Part shown: piece after piece, positions 1 to 4,366 of the stretch
Position numbering within the stretch: the first letter of the stretch is position 1
How the letters are laid out: each line of letters starts with the position of its first letter
Origin: JAAEQG01 sp043803085
Lineage (GTDB): Bacteria > Planctomycetota > Phycisphaerae > UBA1845
Assembly (NCBI GenBank): GCA_043803085.1
Contig: JAZDKM010000389.1
Coordinates: 1-6,311 of the forward strand
Length of the DNA stretch: 6,311 nucleotides
Direction of reading: 5' to 3'
Position numbers and translations under genes: made by a program
The notes under the pieces: generated by a model
Databases searched by the model: none
What the model saw: only the letters and a program-made list of their open reading frames with translations
Told to the model about the DNA's origin: nothing

Positions 1-2
1 AA

Positions 3-686
3 GCTTATCTGCCGATCGTGAGGTATAACGCCGAACGGGTGGGGGCCAAACTGCCCGGGGAAGTGGAGCACGACGATCTGGTCTCGGCCGGGGTCTTCGG
101 CCTGTTGGACGCGATCAACTCCTTCGACCTGCACCGGGGGGTCAAGTTTGAGACCTACTGCGCGCCGCGCATCCGCGGGGCGATGCTGGACGAGCTCCGC
201 ATGCTCGACTGGATCCCGCGTCTGGTGCGCAGCCGTGCCGCCAAGCTGGAAGAGGCCAGCCGCCGGCTCGAAGCCGAGTTGGGCCGGGCCCCCTCCGAAG
301 ACGAACTGAGCAAGCGCCTGAACATGTCCTCCGCGGAGTTGGACAAGCTCATGCGCGAGGGCAGCGCGGTCTCGCTCGTCTCGCTGTCGCACGCCCCCCC
401 CGAACTCGATGCCGGCCGAGAGTTCTGCGCCATCGACGTGCTGGAGGACAAGCGCGGCCCCAATCCGCTGGTCGAAACCCAGAAGAAGGACCTCAAAGAC
501 CTCGTCACCCGCGGGCTGAGCCGTGCCGAGCGTCTGGTGCTGATCCTCTACTACTACGAAGGCATGACCATGAAGGAGATCGGGCAGGTGCTGGATCTCT
601 CCGAGAGTCGGGTGTCGCAGATGCACTCGGCCATCCTGGAACGTCTGAAAGCCCAATTCAAGGACCGTAAAGAGACCCCCGGGTAG
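3..686 (+). CDS. fliA: FliA/WhiG-family RNA polymerase sigma factor, 5' end cut off
   Basis: Sigma-28-type factor that directs RNA polymerase, in most bacteria to flagellar and motility promoters. The reading frame is open from base 3, and its first residues (AYLPIVRY) match the conserved start of sigma region 2. The GTG at 18 is therefore an internal valine and the true start lies upstream of the window. Counting from base 3: region 2 runs over about residues 1-75, with HDDL, GLLDAI, GVKFETYCAPRIRGAMLDEL and DWIPR, all typical of FliA. Region 3 covers about 80-125 (LGRAPSEDELSKRL). Region 4 covers about 172-218 and carries the helix-turn-helix MTMKEIGQVLDLSESRVSQM. The missing part is probably only a few dozen residues, judging from the usual family length of about 230-260. 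The stop is TAG at 684. The next gene is convergent. Membership of the family is clear; the flagellar role is inferred from the family. Confidence 0.92.
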   Translation, partial: AYLPIVRYNAERVGAKLPGEVEHDDLVSAGVFGLLDAINSFDLHRGVKFETYCAPRIRGAMLDELRMLDWIPRLVRSRAAKLEEASRRLEAELGRAPSEDELSKRLNMSSAELDKLMREGSAVSLVSLSHAPPELDAGREFCAIDVLEDKRGPNPLVETQKKDLKDLVTRGLSRAERLVLILYYYEGMTMKEIGQVLDLSESRVSQMHSAILERLKAQFKDRKETPG

Positions 687-703
687 GTCGGGCTCCGCCC
701 GAC
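687..703 (+). terminator. hairpin directly after the sigma factor stop
   Basis: GTCGGG/CCCGAC, a perfect 6-bp stem with the 5-nt loop CTCCG, starts on the base after the TAG. No T-run follows, so it is not a classical intrinsic terminator. It may instead slow polymerase, protect the mRNA 3' end or be a dispersed palindrome. The hairpin is seen; its role is inferred. Confidence 0.35.
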
Positions 704-748
704 GCTGTAGGGTGGGCCAAGTCCGCAGGTTCCGCGCCCGCGGCGATC

Positions 749-770
749 GTAGGGTCCGCGCTCGTGTGGT
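749..770 (+). repeat. degenerate family A palindrome copy
   Basis: GTAGGGTCCGCGCTCG at 749-764 matches the first two thirds of the family A element described at 887-958. The rest has decayed (TGTGGT where CGGACCAT would be expected). Another short related start, GTAGGGTGGGCC, lies at 707-718. Confidence 0.5.
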
Positions 771-793
771 GTCTCAGTAAAACGGCCTCTTAT

Positions 794-865
794 CCGAACC
801 GCGACCGTGAGGGAGCGGCGTGACCGAACGGCGTGCTGGACCGCTCCCTTACGGTCGCGGTTCGG
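794..865. repeat. family B inverted repeat, 25-bp arms
   Basis: The left arm 794-818 and right arm 841-865 are reverse complements over 25 bases with a single mismatch, around a 22-nt loop (819-840). The core is CGGTCGCGGTTCGG. A third, solitary copy lies at 3006-3030, which shows this is a dispersed element rather than a chance hairpin. It sits between two convergent genes and could form a large cruciform or RNA hairpin that helps end transcription from both sides. Its resemblance to REP-type elements is by structure only; no associated transposase is visible. Confidence 0.75.
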
Positions 866-886
866 TTCATGGTCGCGGTGCAGATC

Positions 887-958
887 GTAGGGTCCGCGCC
901 CGCGGACCATGCTCTGCACATGGTTCCCCCAAAGATGGTCCGCGAGCGCGGACCCTAC
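887..958. repeat. family A REP-like palindromes, inverted pair
   Basis: Two 24-bp elements face each other: 887-910 and 935-958, reverse complements with one mismatch, with a 24-nt loop. Each is itself a palindrome, GGTCCGCG-N2-CGCGGACC (891-908 and 937-954), flanked asymmetrically by GTA on one side and AT on the other, so orientation can be told. The pair ends 11 bases beyond the stop codon of the minus-strand propeller gene, where it may terminate or stabilise the transcript. An identical copy is at 2940-2963 and a decayed one at 749-770. Short palindromic, oriented and paired elements are the hallmark of REP/BIME repeats; that label is inferred. Confidence 0.75.
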
Positions 959-969
959 CCCGCTAACGT

Positions 970-1785
970 TCATGGGCCGCCGAAGGCTTCCTGGAACACC
1001 GCGAAATCGGCCAGGTCCACGTCGTTGTCCCCCTCGGAATCGAACGCCGCCAGACAGACGTTCACGCACTGCGGCAGAACCGGGTCCGGCGGAACTCCCG
1101 GACCGGCCAAGCAATCCTCGAATGCCGCGTAGTCGTCGAGGTTCACCCCGCCGTCGGCATCGAAATCGCCGCCCCCGATCGCTTCGCACTCGTCCGGCAC
1201 CGCGGTGCCGTTGCAGTCCAAGCTCGCACCCGCGGCCAGGTCGCACTCATCGGGCACGGCGTTAGTGTTGCAGTCCTGGCTGGTGCCCGCGGCGAGGTCG
1301 CAATCATCGGGGATGTCATTGGCGTTGCAGTCCGTGGCCCCAGGCTGACAGGCGTCGCCGGTGCCGTCGCCGTCGCAGTCCGCCTGGCTGGGATTGTAGT
1401 GCTCGGGACAATTATCGGACTCGTCAGGGATCCCGTCGCCATCGTGATCCGTGGGACTGGTCTGACAACCCCAGCGCGCAATGTAGCTTGAAGCCATTCC
1501 CCCCGCCGTGGTGAAAATGCCCCCCGCGTACAACGCCGGCCCGGTCCCGTCGTCGAAGACGGTGAGCGCGTAGACACAGGAGCTCATCCCGCTGCCCAGG
1601 GCCGACCACTGCCCCGGCGCGCCGGGGTTCCACTTGGCGATCCGGCTGGCCGTCACGCCCCCCGCCGTGGTGAAATCGCCCCCCGCGTACAAGGCCGGCC
1701 CGGTCCCGTCGTCGAAGACGGTGAGGGCGTAGACCAAGAAGTTCATCCCACTGCCCAGGGCCGACCACTGCGTGCCATTCCACTT
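970..1785 (-). CDS. C-terminal part of a frameshifted propeller-repeat/calcium-binding secreted protein
   Basis: Continuation, in another frame, of the gene that starts at 2312. Meaningful sequence begins at KWNGTQWSALGSGM (base 1785 downward); the same frame is open further upstream but reads nonsense there. In order it holds the end of propeller repeat 2, repeats 3 and 4 (each around VFDDGTGPALYAGG.FTTAGG), and a thrombospondin-3-like segment (DHDGDGIPDESDNC, ADCDGDGTGDAC). Three 19-residue repeats of the DCN..AVPDECDLAAG type follow (57-bp period, about 1185-1335). Last come two dockerin/EF-hand-like loops, DFDADGGVNLDDYAAF and DSEGDNDVDLADFAVF, ending in FGGP at TGA 970-972. The Asp-rich loops should bind calcium; such tails in planctomycete proteins are thought to serve surface attachment or protein association. 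The part is 271 residues; joined to the N-terminal half the protein would be 446. Confidence 0.75.
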   Translation of the reverse strand, partial: KWNGTQWSALGSGMNFLVYALTVFDDGTGPALYAGGDFTTAGGVTASRIAKWNPGAPGQWSALGSGMSSCVYALTVFDDGTGPALYAGGIFTTAGGMASSYIARWGCQTSPTDHDGDGIPDESDNCPEHYNPSQADCDGDGTGDACQPGATDCNANDIPDDCDLAAGTSQDCNTNAVPDECDLAAGASLDCNGTAVPDECEAIGGGDFDADGGVNLDDYAAFEDCLAGPGVPPDPVLPQCVNVCLAAFDSEGDNDVDLADFAVFQEAFGGP

Positions 1786-2055
1786 GTGGCGATCCGATTG
1801 GCCGGCACGCCCCCCGCCGTGGTGAACTCGCCCCCCGCGTACAGCGCCGGCCCGGTCCCGTCGTCGAAGACGGCGAGGGCGGAGACATAGGGGGAACTGC
1901 CTCCTGTCAACCCGCTCCCCAACGCCGACCACTGCGTGCCATTCCACTTGGCGATCCGGTTGGCCAGCACGCCCCCTGCCGCGGTGAAAGCGCCCCCTGC
2001 GTACAACGCCGGGCCCGTTCCATCGTCAAAAACGGTGATGGCATTGACGTCGGCG
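1488..2055 (-). repeat. four near-identical coding repeats of about 50-54 codons
   Basis: The block containing TACAACGCCGGCCCGG and its variants occurs four times. Using the CCG(T/C)GG landmark at 1506, 1665, 1817 and 1979, the spacings are 159, 152 and 162 bases. The outer two are multiples of three; the middle one is 150+2, which independently exposes the frameshift. The three downstream units are nearly identical in DNA, while the first unit of the gene (about 1973-2055) differs more, suggesting recent duplication or gene conversion. Confidence 0.8.
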
Positions 2056-2312
2056 TCCACACCCAGCAGCCCAAACCCGGGGGTCCAGGCCGGCGGGCAG
2101 GAGTCGGCGAGCACGCACGGCGTGGGCCAGGCCAGGCCCATGACCATTCCCACGACCAGAACCTGGCACGCCCAACGCCCAACCACCGAAACCGTCCGCG
2201 CGCATGGCCCCCCGTCCTTGCGGCGCAAAGGAGCCACGAGCAGGCGCTCATGCGGGATTGGAAACCATCCTTGCGTATCCCTTCGTCGGCTTGCCGTCGT
2301 CGTCCGCGTCAT
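1743..2312 (-). CDS. N-terminal part of the same protein: signal peptide and propeller repeats 1-2
   Basis: Likely start is ATG 2312, preceded by GGAAAGGG six bases upstream; the frame is open further up to 2633, but that stretch is made of repeat DNA and is judged untranslated. A long basic leader of about 49 residues (twin and triple Arg, no Tat consensus) precedes a hydrophobic core VLVVGMVMGLAW and a cleavage-like site VLA-DS near residue 69, so the protein is probably secreted. A later start inside the leader is possible. Residues 88-175 contain repeat 1 and most of repeat 2 of the unit VFDDGTGPALYAGG.FT.AGGV.ANRIAKWNGTQWSALGSG, a propeller-blade-like repeat common in planctomycete secreted proteins. 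After Ala175 (base 1788) a 2-base insertion shifts the frame: 14 unrelated residues follow and it stops at 1743. The gene is either a pseudogene or sits on a sequencing error. No enzyme activity can be assigned. Confidence 0.65.
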   Translation of the reverse strand: MTRTTTASRRRDTQGWFPIPHERLLVAPLRRKDGGPCARTVSVVGRWACQVLVVGMVMGLAWPTPCVLADSCPPAWTPGFGLLGVDADVNAITVFDDGTGPALYAGGAFTAAGGVLANRIAKWNGTQWSALGSGLTGGSSPYVSALAVFDDGTGPALYAGGEFTTAGGVPANRIATSGMARSGRPWAVG

Positions 2313-2336
2313 AATGGGCCCTTTCCGATGAACCCT

Positions 2337-2358
2337 CTGTCCCGGTATCAGGGGACAG
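2337..2358. promoter_or_regulatory. inverted repeat in the leader of the propeller gene
   Basis: CTGTCCC (2337-2343) and GGGACAG (2352-2358) form a perfect 7-bp inverted repeat around 8 bases, beginning 25 bases upstream of the ATG at 2312. It could be an operator, a leader hairpin, or the edge of another palindromic repeat. I could not find a convincing -10/-35 pair next to it. Confidence 0.3.
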
Positions 2359-2397
2359 GTACCTCGCTTGGTCGCGTCCTCGACATCACGGAGAGCC

Positions 2398-2467
2398 CTC
2401 ACCCTGGCCCTCTCCCGAGGGGAGAGGGAGGTAGCTCTCACCCCAACCCTCTCCCGGGGGGAGAGGG
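2398..2467. repeat. tandem pair of CCCTCTCCC/GGGAGAGGG palindromes (family C)
   Basis: Two 31-bp direct copies (2398-2428 and 2437-2467), 39 bases apart, each contain the perfect 9-bp inverted repeat CCCTCTCCC-N3-GGGAGAGGG (2408-2428 and 2447-2467; spacers GAG and GGG). This type of element is scattered in intergenic DNA of many GC-rich bacteria and produces spurious peptides such as PHPGPLPRGEG when translated. It is not a gene. No adjacent transposase is seen. Confidence 0.75.
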
Positions 2468-2477
2468 GTTTCGGTGA

Positions 2478-2870
2478 GGCTCGGAGCCGGTCCCCTTTTG
2501 CCGAGGCCGGAAAACCTTCCTCTAAGCCTAGAAGCGGAATTGGCGCGTCCAAGCGCCGCGTTTTTTGAAGATTTTTTGTCGTACGCCCCGGACAGCACGG
2601 TGACACCCCGGGCGCTGTCGTGGCTGATGACATTACCGGACGGCGAATGGCCCGCTCCGCACTCGACGGCCGGGACCTTCACACCTGCCAAACCGCGAAC
2701 CAGTGGAACAGTTGTGAAACGGCGCATCTTCGTGTCCCCCCCAACTTGAGCGCCAACCCCGGTGCCCCGTGGGATGTTCATGCAGGGCCATACCTTTGGG
2801 GTTCGTGAACTTCATGATAGCGAACCGGTGACACCGTTGCCAGAAAAAACCGTGAAATCCGTGCCTATAC
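2478..2870. other. about 390 bases without a supported gene
   Basis: Several short frames cross this stretch on both strands, but none has a good ribosome site, a recognisable domain or the codon bias of the neighbouring genes, and they overlap each other antisense. Base composition is more mixed than in the flanking genes, with several A and T runs. One terminator-like hairpin (2542-2566) is listed separately. A minus-strand frame beginning MRRFTTVPLVRGLAG near 2727 is the least bad candidate and might be a gene remnant; I do not recognise it. Confidence 0.5.
2542..2566 (+). terminator. terminator-like hairpin with T-run
   Basis: GGCGC (2542-2546), loop GTCCAA, GCGCC (2553-2557), then GCG and six Ts (2561-2566). 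The shape fits a weak rho-independent terminator on the plus strand, but the stem is short, there are three bases between stem and T-run, and no plus-strand gene ends nearby. It may be a leftover of a lost gene or chance. Confidence 0.3.
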
Positions 2871-2938
2871 AAGAGGCAAGACGCAGGAGGCAAGAGGCAA
2901 GAAGCAATACGAGAGGCAGGAGGCAGGAGGCAAGAGAG
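2871..2938. repeat. degenerate heptamer tandem repeat, unit ARGAGGC
   Basis: About nine 7-bp units of the pattern A-A/G-G-A-G-G-C with point changes (AAGAGGC, AAGACGC, AGGAGGC, AAGAGGC, AAGAAGC, then AATAC, GAGAGGC, AGGAGGC, AGGAGGC, AAGAGAG). The plus strand is almost all purine plus one C per unit. One unit is shortened to 5 bases (2906-2910). It abuts the family A element at 2940. A heptamer length keeps no reading frame, so it is not coding. Confidence 0.7.
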
Positions 2939-2939
2939 G

Positions 2940-2963
2940 ATGGTCCGCGAGCGCGGACCCTAC
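2940..2963 (-). repeat. family A palindrome, single copy
   Basis: Identical over 25 bases (2939-2963) to the copy at 934-958, core GGTCCGCG-AG-CGCGGACC. Full identity about 2 kb apart, while flanks differ completely, points to recent spread or conversion of the element. Confidence 0.75.
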
Positions 2964-3005
2964 TTGGCGCGTGATCGGGGAGAGGCGACGGAACCATGAG
3001 CATTG

Positions 3006-3030
3006 CCGCTTCCTGACGGTCGCGGTTCGG
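3006..3030 (+). repeat. family B element, single arm
   Basis: Matches the right arm at 841-865 in 23 of 25 bases, including the whole core ACGGTCGCGGTTCGG. Here it is solitary, with no facing arm. It ends six bases before the octamer array. A partial echo, CTCCCTTACGG, lies just beyond the array at 3170-3180, so the array may have been inserted in or expanded within a B-type element. Confidence 0.65.
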
Positions 3031-3036
3031 CTTGGG

Positions 3037-3162
3037 CGTTTCGACGTTTCGACGTTTCCACGTTTCGGCGTTTCGACGTTTCCACGTTTCGACGTTTCGA
3101 CGTTTCGACGTTTCGACGTTTCCACGTTTCGACGTTTCGACGTTTCGACGTTTCGACGTTTC
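3037..3162. repeat. octamer tandem array, unit CGTTTCGA, 15 units plus a partial
   Basis: Fifteen uninterrupted 8-bp units from 3037 to 3156 plus CGTTTC at 3157-3162, with no length changes. Eleven units are CGTTTCGA, three are CGTTTCCA (units 3, 6, 11) and one is CGTTTCGG (unit 4). The variants give a higher-order pattern: groups of 3, 3 and 5 units each end in the CCA variant, and a final group of 4 runs into TC. It lies 51 bases beyond the stop codon of the radical SAM gene. Any protein frame through it (RFDVSTFR-like) is an artefact of the repeat. Confidence 0.9.
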
Positions 3163-3196
3163 TCTTCCACTCCCTTACGGGTCTTTGCAGAAATGA

Positions 3197-3212
3197 CCTC
3201 CGCGCCAGGAGG
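3197..3212 (-). terminator. possible weak terminator after the radical SAM gene
   Basis: Read on the minus strand, CCTCC-TGGCGC-GGAGG forms a 5-bp stem two bases past the TAG (3214-3216) and is followed by TCATTTCTG, a poor T-run. The position is right for the end of the operon transcript, but the signal is weak. Confidence 0.3.
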
Positions 3213-3213
3213 G

Positions 3214-4356
3214 CTACGTCCACACGCCCGGCAGCCGGAGACGGCATTGGGGGCATTGACCGGCGCGCAGGCGGTTCTCAAGGATCTTGAACCCCAGGCG
3301 CTGGATCAGGCTTGTGCCGCATTTCGCGCAGTAGGTGTTGTTGCCGTCGTGCGGAGCGATGTTGGAGGTGTAGACGTATTGGAGCCCGACGTCCTTGGCA
3401 GCCTGGCAAGCGGCCTCCAGCGTGGGGACCGGCGTACGCGGCAGGTTGGTCAGGCGGTACATCGGCACAAACCGCGAGAAGTGCAGGGGCGTGTTGACCC
3501 CGACGTTCCGGCGAATCCATCCACACATCCTGCGAATGACGCTTATGTCGTCGTTGTACGTGGGCACGACCAGGTTCACCAGTTCCAGCCAGCAATTGGT
3601 TTTCGCCTTGATCGTTTTGATCGCGTTCAACACCGGTTCCAGCCGGATGCTGCACACGGTCTCGTAGAACGGCTCGGTGAATCCTTTGAGCCCGATGGTG
3701 ATCGCGTCCAGGTATTGGGCGAAGTCGACCAACGGCTCGGGCTCCACGAAGGCCGCCGTAGCCGCCACCACGCGGAGTTCCGCCTTCCGGGCCGCCCGCG
3801 CGAGGTCCTTGGCATACTCCAGGAAGACCACCGGTTCGGTGTAGTTGAACGCGATGACTTTCATGCCCTGCTCTTTGGCGGCTTCGACCGCCTGCGCGGG
3901 CGTCAGGTCGAAGGTCTTGAGTTCGTCAGGCTGGGCTTGCGACTGCTCCCAATTCTGGCAGTACAGGCACCGCAGGTTGCACCCGCCCACCGCGATAGTC
4001 ATGGTCTCGGTGCCGGGCAGGAAATGGCTTAGCGGGACCTTCTCAATGGGGTCGACCCGCACGATACACGGTCGATTGTAGCCCCGGGCGTAATGCTGAC
4101 CGCCGACGTTGGTCCGGGAACGGCAGAAGCCGGTCGCGCCGGAATCGAGCACGCAGTGCCGCGGGCAAACTCCGCAGCGGAGCGACCCGTTCTCCAGACG
4201 TTCGTAGAAATCGACCTCTCGACTCCAGGCCGCCGGCGGTGAACCTCCCGCCAGCACACAGTCCACGCCCCACCGCCCGAGAGCACAAAGGCCGCAAGAA
4301 CTGAGGCCGTATCGGCCCAACGCGGCAAGGAAATGGCGTCGGTCGAGAGGATTCAT
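3214..4356 (-). CDS. amrS: AmmeMemoRadiSam-type radical SAM enzyme (AmrS) with Tat-like N-terminus
   Basis: Radical SAM protein of the pyruvate-formate-lyase-activase-like group, the enzyme partner of MEMO1 and AMMECR1 proteins; the substrate of that system is not established. With ATG 4356 (GAGGG five bases upstream) it has 380 residues. A TTG at 4368, overlapping the previous stop, would add only four. The SAM/4Fe-4S motif is C126-x3-C130-x2-C133 (GGCNLRCLYCQNWEQSQ). A cysteine cluster C61, C64, C68, C78 precedes it. DPIEKVPLSHFLPGT (102-116), NYTEP (171-175) and ELVNLVVPTYND (258-269) are family-typical. The C-terminus has a zinc-ribbon-like C343-x2-C346...C368-x2-C371 and ends PGVWT. Residues 5-10 are DRRHFL followed by a moderately apolar stretch, resembling a Tat signal, odd for a SAM-dependent enzyme. 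It is second in an operon, 8 bp after the secreted-protein gene. No MEMO1 or AMMECR1 gene is in the window. Confidence 0.9.
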   Translation of the reverse strand: MNPLDRRHFLAALGRYGLSSCGLCALGRWGVDCVLAGGSPPAAWSREVDFYERLENGSLRCGVCPRHCVLDSGATGFCRSRTNVGGQHYARGYNRPCIVRVDPIEKVPLSHFLPGTETMTIAVGGCNLRCLYCQNWEQSQAQPDELKTFDLTPAQAVEAAKEQGMKVIAFNYTEPVVFLEYAKDLARAARKAELRVVAATAAFVEPEPLVDFAQYLDAITIGLKGFTEPFYETVCSIRLEPVLNAIKTIKAKTNCWLELVNLVVPTYNDDISVIRRMCGWIRRNVGVNTPLHFSRFVPMYRLTNLPRTPVPTLEAACQAAKDVGLQYVYTSNIAPHDGNNTYCAKCGTSLIQRLGFKILENRLRAGQCPQCRLRLPGVWT

Positions 4357-4361
4357 GCTGG

Positions 4362-4366
4362 CCCTC
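4362..4366 (-). promoter_or_regulatory. ribosome binding site deciding the radical SAM start
   Basis: GAGGG overlaps the TGA stop (4365-4367) of the upstream gene and sits five bases before ATG 4356. It supports that ATG over the TTG at 4368 and suggests translational coupling of the two genes. Confidence 0.6.

Noticed and set aside
18..20. GTG as start codon of the sigma factor
   Set aside because: The frame stays open to base 3 and the upstream codons read AYLPI, giving the conserved YLPIVRY of sigma region 2, so this GTG is an internal valine.
554..1246. 230-codon minus-strand frame
   Set aside because: Crosses the sigma factor gene antisense, the palindromic spacer and the propeller gene in another frame; Arg-rich nonsense typical of GC-rich shadow frames.
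2163..2178. Possible second sigma-54 site, CTGGCACGCCCAACGC
   Set aside because: GG-N10-GC spacing is present, but the TT before GC is missing and the site lies inside the propeller gene on the wrong strand, with no gene downstream.
2250..2477. 75-codon plus-strand frame ending in HPNPLPGGEGFR
   Set aside because: The peptide is simply the translation of the family C palindromes.
2474..2749. 91-codon plus-strand frame and its antisense partner
   Set aside because: Neither strand shows a ribosome site, domain or codon bias; could be gene debris, but not supportable as a gene.
3037..3162. CRISPR array or parS cluster
   Set aside because: Units are 8 bp with no spacers, so not CRISPR. GTTTCCACGTTTC resembles a parS half-site (GTTTCACGTGAAAC) but is not palindromic.
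2971..4032. 353-codon plus-strand frame
   Set aside because: It starts in intergenic repeat DNA, runs through the octamer array, then lies antisense to the well-supported radical SAM gene; the product has no recognisable domain.
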